Source of the DNA: KBS50 sp042434095
Lineage (GTDB): Bacteria; Actinomycetota; Actinomycetes; Mycobacteriales; Micromonosporaceae
NCBI RefSeq assembly: GCF_042434095.1
Contig: NZ_JBHLUE010000006.1
Location: 62,001 to 126,000, forward strand
Direction: 5' to 3'
Length of the DNA: 64,000 bases
Part shown: piece after piece, positions 52,409 to 61,540 of the stretch
Layout of the letters: every line of letters begins with the position of its first letter
How positions within the stretch are numbered: position 1 is the first letter of the stretch
The notes under the pieces: generated by a model
Seen by the model: only the letters and a program-made list of their open reading frames with translations
What the model was told of the DNA's origin: nothing
The model's database searches: none
Translations under genes and position numbers: made by a program

Positions 52409-53554
52409 GTGACAACGGTTGTCTCGATTTTCAACCACAAAGGTGGCGTAAGCAAGACGACCACTACGTTTAACCTCGGATGGAAGCTGGCGCGGCTGGG
52501 TCATCGGGTGCTACTCGTGGATGCCGACCCGCAGTGCAACTTAACCGGGGTGTCGCTCGGTCTATCGAACACTTGGCCGCTTGAGGACTTTGCGGATCAT
52601 TCACCGAGCGCAGCTGCGGAGGATGAAGAATTTAGTGACACCCAAAAAGAGGCGAAAGAATTCTTCACGGCTCACGCTGAGCGTACCCTGTATGGGGCAT
52701 TGCGACCAGCTTTCGAGTCCGAGCCTCGGATGCTTGAGGCTGTCGAGTGCTCGCCCATTGTTGGTTGCGAGAACCTCTTCCTGCTCCCGGGGCATATTCA
52801 GATCGGCGAGTATGAGGTTTCTTTAAGTGTTGCACAGGAGCTATCTGGAACGCTTTTGGCCCTTCGCAATATCCCTGGCGCTCTCAACTACCTTATTCGA
52901 ACGACAGCCGAATCGCTGGGTGCCGACTTTGTTATTGTAGACATGAGCCCCAGTTTAGGTTCGTTGAACCAGAACATCGTGGCGACGAGTGATCTGGTTT
53001 TCGTGCCCACGTCTCCCGACTTTTACACAATTATGGCTTTGCGATCCCTGTCAAAGGTTCTTCCGCGCTGGTACCGCTGGGCGAAGACGGCAAGCGAGAA
53101 CGAAACTCTCCGCACGGCCACCTATCCATTCCCGGAACCCCGAATGAAGTTCGCCGGTGCCGTAATTCAACGCTACCGTCTCTATAGGGCTCCGACTGAG
53201 GAGAATCCGTACGGTGATCCGACCGGCCCTTTCCGTGAATGGATTGAGCGAGTCGCCGAATCGATTCAATTCGACTTCGCGCCACATTTGGGAAAGTCCG
53301 GTCTGTTGTTACCTGCATCGACGTACCGAGACGCAGGGATAGGAGAGGATTATGTGGTAGGACGGATTCAGGAGTTCAATAGTCTCCTCCCGAAGTCCCA
53401 AGAGCATCGCCTTCCGGTCTTCGAGCTGACAGCTACCGAGCTTGATCAATCCGGCGTTGTTCTGGAAGGCTCCATGCGGCAAATTCGCAGCCTTGATCGA
53501 ATTTTTACAGGGATTGCCGAAAAACTGGCATCCTTGGCGGCTAGTCAGGGCTGA
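52409..53554 (+). CDS. ParA/MinD-family P-loop ATPase
   Basis: 381 residues from GTG 52409 after AGGAGG (52400-52405). N-terminal TVVSIFNHKGGVSKTTTTFNLGWKLA is a deviant Walker A (KGGxxKTT, here VS for VG), then RVLLVDADPQCNLTGV (Walker A') and DFVIVDMSPSLGSLNQNI (Walker B). SIMIBI-class ATPase like ParA/Soj but with an ~80-residue insertion (roughly residues 50-130) and no ParB partner gene. GC and codon use are visibly lower than in the flanks (AT-ending codons are common). Base gap of one to the next gene. Likely senses or moves something for the HEPN partner. Confidence 0.92.
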   Translation: MTTVVSIFNHKGGVSKTTTTFNLGWKLARLGHRVLLVDADPQCNLTGVSLGLSNTWPLEDFADHSPSAAAEDEEFSDTQKEAKEFFTAHAERTLYGALRPAFESEPRMLEAVECSPIVGCENLFLLPGHIQIGEYEVSLSVAQELSGTLLALRNIPGALNYLIRTTAESLGADFVIVDMSPSLGSLNQNIVATSDLVFVPTSPDFYTIMALRSLSKVLPRWYRWAKTASENETLRTATYPFPEPRMKFAGAVIQRYRLYRAPTEENPYGDPTGPFREWIERVAESIQFDFAPHLGKSGLLLPASTYRDAGIGEDYVVGRIQEFNSLLPKSQEHRLPVFELTATELDQSGVVLEGSMRQIRSLDRIFTGIAEKLASLAASQG

Positions 53555-53555
53555 T

Positions 53556-54137
53556 ATGAAGCCGCGACAGTTATTCGATGAGCTTTTGGGACAAGTGAAC
53601 GCGCTTTCTGCACTCGGGCAGTCTCAAGAGGCTGCGGGTGAGGTTGAGTCGAGCAGTTCAATCTACCGTGCGTGTATTGTCCTTTCAGTTTCTGCGCTTG
53701 ATGCTTACATGCATGAGAAGACGGCGGAGGCTTTCCTGTTGGGAGTTCAGCAAGGACCGCCGGCGACCAATGTATCAATTGCTGGCTACCTTCAAATTCA
53801 ACCCCAGCTGCTTACTCAGCCTGCACTGCCTAGTTCGATCCGATACTGGTTGTCGTTCAAGACCTTAGTTACCCCTTCGGCTATCGACAAGGCTATCGAT
53901 GCTAGCGGCTCAGACTCGAAGGCGGTATGGCGCGCCATCGGAGTTGCCCGAGGCAGTCGCGAGTCTCGGCTTAGGAATATGCTCGATCTTCAGGTAGATC
54001 GGCGAAATCAGATCGCACACGAGGCGGATTGGGATCCCGCGCAATTGGTATTTCGGCGGATTTCCTCAGACCATGTCAGGGACTGTACCGAGTGCATCGC
54101 TGGAGTGGTTCACAACCTAGATGCATGTTGGAGTTGA
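53556..54137 (+). CDS. HEPN-domain protein, RiboL-PSP-like
   Basis: 193 residues from ATG 53556, one base after the ParA stop. The helical core IYRACIVLSVSALDAYMHEKTAEAFLL is typical of RiboL-PSP-HEPN proteins, and near residue 155 LDLQVDRRNQIAHEAD supplies the Rx4H motif (RNQIAH) that forms the RNase active site in the HEPN superfamily. So it may be a ribonuclease toxin regulated by the co-transcribed ATPase. Low GC like ParA. No other enzyme domain seen. Homologous pairs have been noted near defence genes in HEPN surveys (recalled, not checked). Confidence 0.75.
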   Translation: MKPRQLFDELLGQVNALSALGQSQEAAGEVESSSSIYRACIVLSVSALDAYMHEKTAEAFLLGVQQGPPATNVSIAGYLQIQPQLLTQPALPSSIRYWLSFKTLVTPSAIDKAIDASGSDSKAVWRAIGVARGSRESRLRNMLDLQVDRRNQIAHEADWDPAQLVFRRISSDHVRDCTECIAGVVHNLDACWS

Positions 54138-54333
54138 TGGGTTGCCGGCGATGGCCCGTCACTGTACGCCATCGCGTGTTCTGGTCGGTGTAGATGCGAA
54201 GATGCCGGTCACCTCGCGATCGGATTCCGCCGTTCGACCGTGAGCATAGTCGCAAGATCGAGTAGGCGCCTGGAACCAGTTGATCTTTTCCGCATCGGCG
54301 CACCACGCCGGCGGCTTCGTGGGCCGGGCCGAT

Positions 54334-55134
54334 TTAGCGGACACCTGATGTCCGTGAGTTGGGCAAACGTACTGGCAGAAGATCACCGACGATCATCGTG
54401 GTGTGGTTCGCATGGTGGTACCTCCGGGCCACCAATCGAGCGGAGTGGACGAACAAGCGGAAGCCCATCGGCACTCGCTGGTGACGCGGCAGGCCGAGCA
54501 CGTCGTAGTCGACCGCGAGGTCATCGAAGTAAAGGCCTCCTCCGGAAGCCTGTGCCACGTCCGGAATCGTGATCGTGAGGAAGACCGGCAGTTCCATGCC
54601 CGCTCCCACCCTGGTCGGCCCGAATAGCGCCGCCGTGGCTGGCTGGAAGACGGCGGTGGACTCATCAACGACAGGGTTTGACATCAGGCGCGCCACCTTG
54701 AACATGTGCCGATCGGGAGGACCGTCATCGACTGCGATGCCGGTGACCGTGACCGGCGACGGACCGGGATTGCGGATGGACGCGCCGAACGTGATCTGCC
54801 CTCCCGGATTGAACGCGAACCGCACCTCCGTCCCCGGTCCCTCCCCGCGGGACTCCGCGTCAGTCCCGTGCCACCACGAGCTGCCGTGATCGAGACGATG
54901 ACCGAGAGTGACCGACAGATATCCGGCGCACAGTACGACGGTTAGCGCCGTGGCGACGAGAAACCACCGACGGCGCTGTGCAGGGGACGTCCGCGGGGCA
55001 CGAGCACCGGGTGTGGCACGCCGCCGACGGCGGCCCCTGCCTCCGGTAGCGCCCGCACTGTCGAGGGGCGGATCGGCGACGACCGGCACGGCGGGCCGGA
55101 GCGTCAACGTCATGACTGGCACGGTACCGCGCAC
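54334..55134 (-). CDS. Hypothetical membrane-anchored extracytoplasmic protein
   Basis: About 259-266 residues (ATG 55134 or 55113). A basic, Pro/Arg-rich N-terminus (RGRRRRRATPGARAPRTSPAQRRRW) precedes one membrane helix (FLVATALTVVLCAGYLSVTLG), then a beta-rich outer domain with TEVRFAFNPGGQITFGASIRNPGPSPVTVTGIAVDDG and ELPVFLTITIPDV...LYFDDLAVDYDVLGLPRHQRVPMGFRLFVHS. Looks Ig/transglutaminase-like in strand pattern but unassigned. GC content is intermediate between the island and the flanks. Ends about 200 bases from the HEPN gene, convergent. Confidence 0.65.
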   Translation of the reverse strand: MRGTVPVMTLTLRPAVPVVADPPLDSAGATGGRGRRRRRATPGARAPRTSPAQRRRWFLVATALTVVLCAGYLSVTLGHRLDHGSSWWHGTDAESRGEGPGTEVRFAFNPGGQITFGASIRNPGPSPVTVTGIAVDDGPPDRHMFKVARLMSNPVVDESTAVFQPATAALFGPTRVGAGMELPVFLTITIPDVAQASGGGLYFDDLAVDYDVLGLPRHQRVPMGFRLFVHSARLVARRYHHANHTTMIVGDLLPVRLPNSRTSGVR

Positions 55135-55441
55135 CTGCCCGATGCTGTCCGCCCCAACCGGGTTCTGCCGGTGCTTCGGTCGTCGGATTCGTTGCGTGCC
55201 GGGATGCGATTGGCCCCTGTCCCGCCCTCGCCGTCGTGGATCTGCACATGGTGGTGTGCCGTGCCTCGTGCACCGTCACCTGTGCGCCGTGCTGGGCGTG
55301 CGATGTGTGTCGGGGAGTTGAACCCCTGCGCCTGCCCGCGGCGCGCCAGGTTGGAGCCGGATTGCCCGCCGGCCCTCGGGTTCGTGCACGCCTCCACGTC
55401 GGCTACCTGCTCCGCATCCCGCTGTCAGTGCAGCAGACCTG
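55135..55441. other. Intergenic region without supported gene
   Basis: About 300 bases between two minus-strand genes. Short open frames in it are not convincing. It includes a T-arm-like sequence on the minus strand (around 55310-55330) with no complete tRNA. Confidence 0.5.
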
Positions 55442-55906
55442 TCAGTCCAACAGATCGACCTCCCAGTTCAGCCGCTGGATCAGCGTGTCGACCTCGCGGA
55501 GCCGCCGAGCAAGGTCGTCGGCCTGGCCGCGAAGGTCGGCCACCGGCAGCGTCGAAATCATCTTCAGCTCCGACCGCAACTGGCGGAACCCGCGCTGCCC
55601 CTCCCCGGCCGCGGCGTCCGCGGCGGAGGTGACCATGCGGTGCCGCAGCCGGAGCACGTCCCGGCGGGCCAGCGCGTCGGTGAGGGTGCCGCCCTCCGCG
55701 ACGGTGGCGGCGTTGGTGCGGTTGATCCGCCGGATCAGCGACTCCAACTCGCCGAGCGTGTGCTCCGCCTCGACCAGCAGGGCCGCGGCGTCCTCGGCGG
55801 GCGACTCGCCCTCCTGGTGTCGGGCGCTGGCGGCGATGCGGACCCGGAGTTGTTCGGCGCGGCGCGCCGCATCCGCGCGCAGCGCAAGAGCCTCAGCAAG
55901 CTTCAT
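55442..55906 (-). CDS. DIP1984-family protein
   Basis: 154 residues. Helical sequence KLAEALALRADAARRAEQLRVRIAASARHQEGE, LVEAEHTLGELESLIRRINRTNAAT, LTDALARRDVLRLRHRMVTSAADAA and a C-terminal VDTLIQRLNWEVDLLD is the pattern of the DIP1984/septicolysin-like family. Coiled-coil, no catalytic residues. Function unknown. Divergent or independent of neighbours. Confidence 0.85.
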   Translation of the reverse strand: MKLAEALALRADAARRAEQLRVRIAASARHQEGESPAEDAAALLVEAEHTLGELESLIRRINRTNAATVAEGGTLTDALARRDVLRLRHRMVTSAADAAAGEGQRGFRQLRSELKMISTLPVADLRGQADDLARRLREVDTLIQRLNWEVDLLD

Positions 55907-55955
55907 GGGATCAAGTGTGCGCAGCGGAGATCATGGCGGCATCCGAATTTCCCGG

Positions 55956-56597
55956 TTACCGGATCGGCGCCGCTGCGGCGTACGCCAGCGGCTGCGGGGT
56001 CGGCTGGCCGCTCCAGGTTCCCGTCAGTCGGCCACCCGGCCGCTCGCCGCCGCGATCGAGACAACGGACGACGGCCAGTTCGACGGATTCCATGACGATG
56101 AGCGTCGGATCGCCATCCAGCACGCGGCGAACCGGGCCGTCGGCGGGGCCGCCGACGTCTTCGGCACGGTCGTGGCCGAGGACCATCGCGGGCTCCCGGC
56201 GTTCGCGCCGGCCGTCGATCTCGAAGTATTCGTCGGCCTGGCCGGCGCCGGTCACGATGGCACTGGCCAGGGCCGCGGCGTAGACCGGGTCGCCACAGCC
56301 GTCGTACACCCAGCGCCGGCCCAGCACCGAGTGCTCGGCCGTGCCGAGCAGCCACCGGTCGCCACCGTCGAGCGGCCGGTCGCGGTAGGTGAGCGGGACC
56401 TGATGGATTGGCCCATCACCGGCCCCGACCAGCATGGTCTCGATCCCGACCGCGCCGGCCGGATCGTCGAACCGAAACCCCGCCACCCGTACGAGGGCAG
56501 CGGCGTCCCCTCCTCGATACCAGGAACGGCCGGGCAGCCATGCGGCGAGCAGCTCGATCTTCGTGGGGTGCAGTTTCGCCCGGTGCAGCAGCGCCAT
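55956..56597 (-). CDS. CG0192-like / maltokinase N-terminal cap-like protein
   Basis: 213 residues. Clear motif order LHPTKIELLAAWLPGRSWYRGG, VAGFRFDDPAGAVGIETMLVGA, HQVPLTYRDRPLDGG, LGTAEHSVLGRRWVYDGCGDPVYAAALASAIVTGAGQ. This is the actinobacterial 1,4-alpha-glucan-related CG0192 family that resembles the N-terminal cap of maltokinases. No kinase domain here. Function unproved. Confidence 0.85.
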   Translation of the reverse strand: MALLHRAKLHPTKIELLAAWLPGRSWYRGGDAAALVRVAGFRFDDPAGAVGIETMLVGAGDGPIHQVPLTYRDRPLDGGDRWLLGTAEHSVLGRRWVYDGCGDPVYAAALASAIVTGAGQADEYFEIDGRRERREPAMVLGHDRAEDVGGPADGPVRRVLDGDPTLIVMESVELAVVRCLDRGGERPGGRLTGTWSGQPTPQPLAYAAAAPIR

Positions 56598-56695
56598 GGC
56601 CGAATCCTAGGGCAGGCTCGACTGTCGGAGTTGGCCGAGCGGGCACGCCGATAACCACTGGCAGGAACGCGGGCCGGAGCGCAGGCTTCGTGACC

Positions 56696-57452
56696 ATGAC
56701 GAGCAGCGATCTGTGGGACGAGGAGACCGCGGAGCGGTACGACGAGGTGTCGGCGGAGATGTTCCAACCAGCGGTGCTCGATCCCGCCGTGGACTTCCTG
56801 GCGAGCCTGGCCGGTGCCGGCCCGGCCCTGGAGTTCGCGATCGGCACGGGACGGGTGGCGATTCCGCTCCCCGCCCGAGGCGTACCGGTGTCCGGGATCG
56901 AGCTGTCGCAGCCGATGGTCGACCAGCTGCGCCGGAAGGTGTCCGCGGACGAGTTGCCGGTGGCGATCGGGGACATGACCACGGTGCGGGTGCCGGGCCG
57001 GTTCTCGCTGGTCTATGTCGTGTGGAACAGCATCGGCAACCTGCGTACCCAGGACGAGCAGGTGCGGTGCTTCCGCAACGCCGCCCGGCACCTGGCGCCC
57101 GGCGGGCCGCTTCGTCATCGAGTTGTGGGTGCCGGGCATCCGGCGCTTCCCGCCGGGGCAGGCGGCGGTGCCGTTCGCCGTCACCGACCGCCATCTCGGC
57201 TTCGACACCCTTGACATGGTTATCCAGCAGGGGACCTCACATCACTATCGGCGGCTGGCGGACGGGACCGTTCGGTACGGCGCCAGCAACTTCCGCTACC
57301 TGTGGCCGGCCGAGTGCGACCTGATGGCGCGGCTGGCCGGGCTCACGCCGGAGCGGCGGGTGGCGGATTGGACCGGCTCGCCCTTCACCGCGGACAGCGA
57401 GAGCCACGTGTCGGTCTGGCGCAAGCTACCGGACGCCGCCGAGGCGGGCTGA
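56696..57452 (+). pseudogene. SAM-dependent methyltransferase gene broken by a frameshift
   Basis: From ATG 56696 the protein reads TSSDLWDEETAERYDEVSAEMF, LEFAIGTGRVAIPLPARGVPVSGIELS (SAM-binding GTG loop), MVDQLRRKVSADELPVAIGDMTTV, VYVVWNSIGNLRTQDEQ, HLAPGG, and then leaves frame near 57110; the continuation FVIELWVPGIRRFPPGQAAVPFAVTDRHLGFDTLDMVIQQGTSHHYRR...SHVSVWRKL is in the other frame to 57452. The join GGCGGGCCGC should be GGCGGGCGC, i.e. one extra C. All else intact, so this is a recent mutation, a sequencing error, or recoding. Confidence 0.8.
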
Positions 57453-57498
57453 CGCCTGCCGACCCGCTCACCTGCGGCGGGATGGTAGAACTGGCGGC

Positions 57499-58371
57499 GT
57501 GGCGACCGGGCGGGGAGGGCGGCTCCCGATCAGCATCGTGCACGCCTGCCTGCGCGACGGCCGGGGCGGCAGCCCGACGGCGGTCGTCGACGATGCCGAG
57601 GGCGCGCTGTCCGATGCCGAACGCTGCCGGGTTCCGGCCCGCTGCGGCACCTCACACGCGGTCTTCGTGACGCCCTCGGCGCCGGACGACGTGGTACGGC
57701 TGCGCTTCTTCACGGCCGAGGCCGAGTTGCCGGCCTGTGGCCACGGAACGGTCGCCGCGCTGGCCGTCCTCGCCGCGCGGCACGCCGGCGCCGAGGGCGA
57801 GTTCCGGCTGCGCGCATCCGGGCGTGCCTTCACCGGCCGTACGCTCCGGCGCGGCGACCGGGTGCAGGCCGCGTTCGATCCCGGCCCGGTCATCCTGCGC
57901 GAGCCCACTCCGGCCGAGTTCGGGCTCGTGAGCGCCGCCCTCGGGGTTACCCCGGACCTGCTCGGCCCCGGCGTACGCGTGGCGAGCCTGGGCCGACCCC
58001 GGCTGCTGGTTCCGGTGGCCACGGCCGAGGCCGTCGCGGCGCTGGCCCCCGATCAGGACCGGCTCCGCGCCGCGTGCGAGCAGGCCGGGCTGCTCGGCTG
58101 CTATGTCCACTCGATGCCGACCGGCGGCGGCCGCCTGGTGGCCCGGATGTTCGCCCCCGCCATCGGCGTCCCGGAGGACATCGCCAACGCCAACAGCACG
58201 GCCTGCCTCGCCGCCCACCTGGCCGACCGCGGCTTCCCCGAGCTCCGCGTCGACATGGGCGACGCGCTGGGCGTCCCGGCCACCATCACGACCGCCACCC
58301 AGCGAACGGCGAGCGGCCCGAGGATCCTTGTCGGTGGCGCCGCGACCATCGGCCATACCGGCGTCCAGTAG
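57499..58371 (+). CDS. PhzF-family isomerase-like protein
   Basis: 290 residues from GTG. PhzF fold: VHACLRDGRGGSPTAVVDDAEGA, RFFTAEAELPACGHGTVAALAVLAARH (active-site ACGHGT), ARMFAPAIGVPEDIANANSTACLAAHLADRG. In PhzF the catalytic Glu is in an SETxF-like turn; here that place reads RCGTSHAVFV, with no Glu. So isomerase chemistry may be changed or lost. No phenazine genes nearby. Confidence 0.85.
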   Translation: MATGRGGRLPISIVHACLRDGRGGSPTAVVDDAEGALSDAERCRVPARCGTSHAVFVTPSAPDDVVRLRFFTAEAELPACGHGTVAALAVLAARHAGAEGEFRLRASGRAFTGRTLRRGDRVQAAFDPGPVILREPTPAEFGLVSAALGVTPDLLGPGVRVASLGRPRLLVPVATAEAVAALAPDQDRLRAACEQAGLLGCYVHSMPTGGGRLVARMFAPAIGVPEDIANANSTACLAAHLADRGFPELRVDMGDALGVPATITTATQRTASGPRILVGGAATIGHTGVQ

Positions 58372-58405
58372 GTGGATGGCAGCCAGCGGCCGGATCAGTG
58401 GTCGG

Positions 58406-58891
58406 TCAGGATGGAGCCGGCGAGCCGGAGAGCTGGTGCAGCTCGGCGGCGAGTTCCCGCCGCAGGTCGTCGTGGCGCGGGCCGAGCTGGGCCGCCGGGT
58501 CGAGCCGGGTCGCGCGCGGATAGCTGAAGACCGGCCCGGTGACCAGATCCGGCGGCTCCCAGTCGTACCGCGCATGGATGTGCGCGTGCAGGTACGCGTC
58601 GAGGTTGCCGAGGATCGAATAGTTGACGCGGCGGAAGGCGGGGTCGCGGCGGGCGCAGACCCGTTGCACGGCCTCGCCCACCAGATCCATGTCGGCCAGA
58701 AAGGCCAGCCGGCCCGCTCGGGGCAGGTCCAGCAGCCGGTTGATGCCCGGGTCGTCGGTCAGCAGCACGCAGTATCCGGGGAGGAACTGGGTGTCGCCGA
58801 TGACCGCGAAGCCGGAGCTCAGCCGCGCCAGCACGGTTGGGTTGGCGCCGCGCAGCGCCGCCCCGATCCGGTCGGTCCGCCAGTCGTCCAT
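58406..58891 (-). CDS. HIT-family hydrolase-like protein
   Basis: 161 residues. The HIT histidine triad is in NYSILGNLDAYLHAHIHARYDWE (HAHIH), preceded by FAVIGDTQFLPGYCVLLTDD and RLLDLPRAGRLAFLADMDLVGEAVQRV. HIT proteins hydrolyse nucleoside phosphoramidates or dinucleotides. Converges on the PhzF gene, and its divergent start shares ~120 bases with the next gene. Confidence 0.85.
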   Translation of the reverse strand: MDDWRTDRIGAALRGANPTVLARLSSGFAVIGDTQFLPGYCVLLTDDPGINRLLDLPRAGRLAFLADMDLVGEAVQRVCARRDPAFRRVNYSILGNLDAYLHAHIHARYDWEPPDLVTGPVFSYPRATRLDPAAQLGPRHDDLRRELAAELHQLSGSPAPS

Positions 58892-59012
58892 CCGGTCACG
58901 CTATCGCCCGGGCCGGCGGGAGAGAACGGGGCCAAGGCGCTCCCGCGGGACCGCGCGATGGCCGCGTCGCGGTGTACCGTTTGGCGAATTGTGCCCGTGA
59001 AGGGACAGCGCC

Positions 59013-61481
59013 GTGAGCTTCATCCTGCCTCTGTCCGCGACCCGGCCCGGGGACTCGGCCCGGGTCGGCCGGAAGTCGGCGGTCCTCGCCGATCTGGTCG
59101 CCGCCGGGTCCGCGGTGCCCGACGGCTTCTCGCTGACCACCGACGCGCTGGACGCCTGCCTCGCCGCGGCGCCGCCGCCCGCGGACGAGCCGTCCGTGGT
59201 GAAGGCGCACATCGAGACGATGCCGCTGCCGGACGACTTGGTCGCCGAGCTGGGTGAGGCGCTGCGCGCGCTCGGCGACGACCCGGTGGCGGTGCGCTCG
59301 TCGGGCGTGGCCGAGGACCTGGCCGGCCAGTCGTTCGCCGGCCAGTACGAGTCGGTGCTCAACGTGCGGGGGCTGGCCGAGGTGGTCGACGCCATCCGTA
59401 CCTGCTGGGCGTCCGGCTTCTCCGAGCGGATCGCCAGGTACCGCGGCGACGGCCAGGCCACCGCCGAGGTGGGCGTGCTGGTGCAGCGGATGGTGCCGGC
59501 CGACGCGGCCGGCGTGGCGTTCAGCTGCAACCCGGTGACCGGGGACAGCGGCGAGGTGCTGGTCAGTGCCGTGGTGGGCCTGGGCGAGGGACTGATGGCC
59601 GGCGAGCAGACCGCCGACGAGTGGCTGGTCCGCGGCGACGAGGCCCGGGTGACCGCGACGGCCGAGCCGAGCGGTCCGACCGCCATCGACGCCGCCCAGG
59701 CCCGTACGGTGGCCGCGCTGGCGCTGCGCACGGCCGAGCACTACGGCAGGCCGCAGGACATCGAGTGGGCGTACGCGGACGGCGAGCTGTTCCTGCTGCA
59801 GGCCCGCCCGATCACCACGCTGAGCGGCGTCGTACGGGAGCAGATCCCGATCCCCGTCGTGGCGCCGGAGCTGTTCTCCACTCGGGACGCCAACGCGGTC
59901 CGGCCGTGGACCCGGCTGCAGACCTCGCTCTTCCTGCCGGTCTTCAGCGACGTCTCCCGGTACGTCTTCCAGTTCACCACCGGCGCCGTGCCGTCGGCGT
60001 CCTCGATCGGCGGCTGGGTCTATCTGTCGATGCCGCAGCTGGATGCGGCCACCCAGCTGGCCCGGATCGAGGAGATCGCCAAGAAGCTCGAGAACGGCGA
60101 GCCGCGCAGGCTGGTGCAGCGCTGGAACGCCGAGTGGAAGCCGGCCTTCCGGGCCCGGCTGTCCGCGCTGCGCGAGATCGACCCGCTGGAGATCGACGAC
60201 GCCGCCCTGCTGGCGCACCTCCGCGACATGGTCGGGTTCTTCCGCGAGCTGCACGAGGTCTACTTCCAGCTCACCGGCGCGGCCGTGGTGCTGCTGAGCG
60301 AGCTGGGCGCGACCGCCAAGGAGCTGCTCGGCTGGACCCCGGCGCAGACCCTCCAGCTGCGCGGCGGTCTGCACGGCGACCACATGCGGGTGGCCATCGG
60401 CATCGGTGAGCTGGCCCGGATGGCGGCCGGCCGGCCCGCGGTCCGCGCCATCCTGGAGGAGAACGCGCCGGACGCCGTGGACCGGCTGCGGGCCGCCGAC
60501 CCGGAGTTCGCCGAGGCCCTCAACGACTATCGCGAGGAGTGCTGCCACCGCACGATCGGGTTCGACCTGACCGAGCCGACCCTGGCCGAGCAGCCGGGCG
60601 TGCTGCTCAACCTGATCCGCGCGCAGCTGGACGAGCCGTTCGATGTGGACCGGGAGCGGGCGGCGCTGCGTGGCCGGTTGGACGCCACGCTGGCCGAGGC
60701 GGAGGAGGGGCTGGCCGCGGCCGGACCGGCGGGGCGTCGCCGGTTCCAGCTCGCGCTCGAGGGCAGCGACCTGGGCGCGCCGGTCCGCGACGAGAAGGTC
60801 TACTACGCGGTCTCGCTCTGGGCGCTGCTCCGCTATGCGCTGCTGGAGCTGGGCGGCCGGCTCACCGCGGCCGGGCTCACCGACAACGCGCACGACGTGC
60901 TGCACCTCGACCTGGAGACCGCGCTGGCCGCGCTGGAGCGGGGGGCCGACCTGCGCGAGCAGGTCCGGATCGGCCGCGGCCAGCACACCTGGGCCACCGC
61001 GCACCCGGGCCCGGTGTTCTATGGCCGGCCGCCCACCCCCATCGAGGAGGACCCGACACTGCCGGCGCCGTCGGCCGGCGCCCTGCACGTGGCGGCGCTG
61101 GCGCAGTGGTCGATGAGCCTGTGGGGCGGCGGCCCGGGCGGCGAGTCGCCGGCCGGCGCCCTGCGCGGCCTGGCCGCCTCGGCCGGGCGTTACACCGGCC
61201 CGGCCCGGGTGATCCGGGACGTCACCGAGTTCGGCAAGCTGCGCCGCGGCGACGTGCTGGTCTGCCCGGAGACGACCGCGCAGTGGGCGGTGTTGTTCCC
61301 GAGTGTCGGCGCGCTGGTCACCGACAAGGGCAGCATCCTGTCGCACCCGGCGATCATCTCCCGGGAGTACGGGGTGCCCGCCGTGCTCGCCACCGGGAAC
61401 GCCACCAGCACGTTCGCCGACGGTCAGGTGATCACAGTGGACGGTTCCGCGGGCGTGGTCCGGAGCACCGGGGAGCGGTGA
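59013..61481 (+). CDS. Rifampin-phosphotransferase-like PEP/pyruvate-binding enzyme
   Basis: 822 residues from a GTG. N-terminal ATP-grasp DPVAVRSSGVAEDLAGQSFAGQYESVLNVRG and VLVQRMVPADAAGVAFSCNPVTGDSGEV; DIEWAYADGELFLLQARPITT ends that domain. The C-terminal swivelling domain holds the phospho-His in DKGSILSHPAIISREYGVPAVLATGNAT (near residue 778). The central ~470 residues are not PEP-utilising but resemble the rifampin-binding domain of Rph. Length is near Rph (~860). It may phosphorylate rifamycins, but PEP synthase-like homologues also exist. MarR gene adjoins. Confidence 0.82.
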   Translation: MSFILPLSATRPGDSARVGRKSAVLADLVAAGSAVPDGFSLTTDALDACLAAAPPPADEPSVVKAHIETMPLPDDLVAELGEALRALGDDPVAVRSSGVAEDLAGQSFAGQYESVLNVRGLAEVVDAIRTCWASGFSERIARYRGDGQATAEVGVLVQRMVPADAAGVAFSCNPVTGDSGEVLVSAVVGLGEGLMAGEQTADEWLVRGDEARVTATAEPSGPTAIDAAQARTVAALALRTAEHYGRPQDIEWAYADGELFLLQARPITTLSGVVREQIPIPVVAPELFSTRDANAVRPWTRLQTSLFLPVFSDVSRYVFQFTTGAVPSASSIGGWVYLSMPQLDAATQLARIEEIAKKLENGEPRRLVQRWNAEWKPAFRARLSALREIDPLEIDDAALLAHLRDMVGFFRELHEVYFQLTGAAVVLLSELGATAKELLGWTPAQTLQLRGGLHGDHMRVAIGIGELARMAAGRPAVRAILEENAPDAVDRLRAADPEFAEALNDYREECCHRTIGFDLTEPTLAEQPGVLLNLIRAQLDEPFDVDRERAALRGRLDATLAEAEEGLAAAGPAGRRRFQLALEGSDLGAPVRDEKVYYAVSLWALLRYALLELGGRLTAAGLTDNAHDVLHLDLETALAALERGADLREQVRIGRGQHTWATAHPGPVFYGRPPTPIEEDPTLPAPSAGALHVAALAQWSMSLWGGGPGGESPAGALRGLAASAGRYTGPARVIRDVTEFGKLRRGDVLVCPETTAQWAVLFPSVGALVTDKGSILSHPAIISREYGVPAVLATGNATSTFADGQVITVDGSAGVVRSTGER

Positions 61482-61507
61482 CGCCCGGCGTGGCCGGGAA
61501 AAGCTTG

Positions 61508-61522
61508 CTTGCGTGACGCAAG
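61508..61522. promoter_or_regulatory. MarR operator candidate
   Basis: CTTGCGTGACGCAAG is a perfect 7-1-7 palindrome 18 bases upstream of the marR ATG and just 26 bases after the preceding stop. Typical size and place for autorepression by a MarR dimer. Confidence 0.75.
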
Positions 61523-61540
61523 TATCGATAGAGTGGCGGC

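Noticed and set aside
55300..55335. T-arm-like sequence on the minus strand (GGGGTTCAACTCCCC)
   Set aside because: No matching acceptor, D-arm or anticodon arm, and no CCA; not similar to the tRNA at 51877, so not an attachment-site duplicate.
58892..59012. Rifamycin-associated element upstream of the Rph-like gene
   Set aside because: GGGGCCAAGGCGCTCCCGC is only loosely similar and not a proper inverted repeat.
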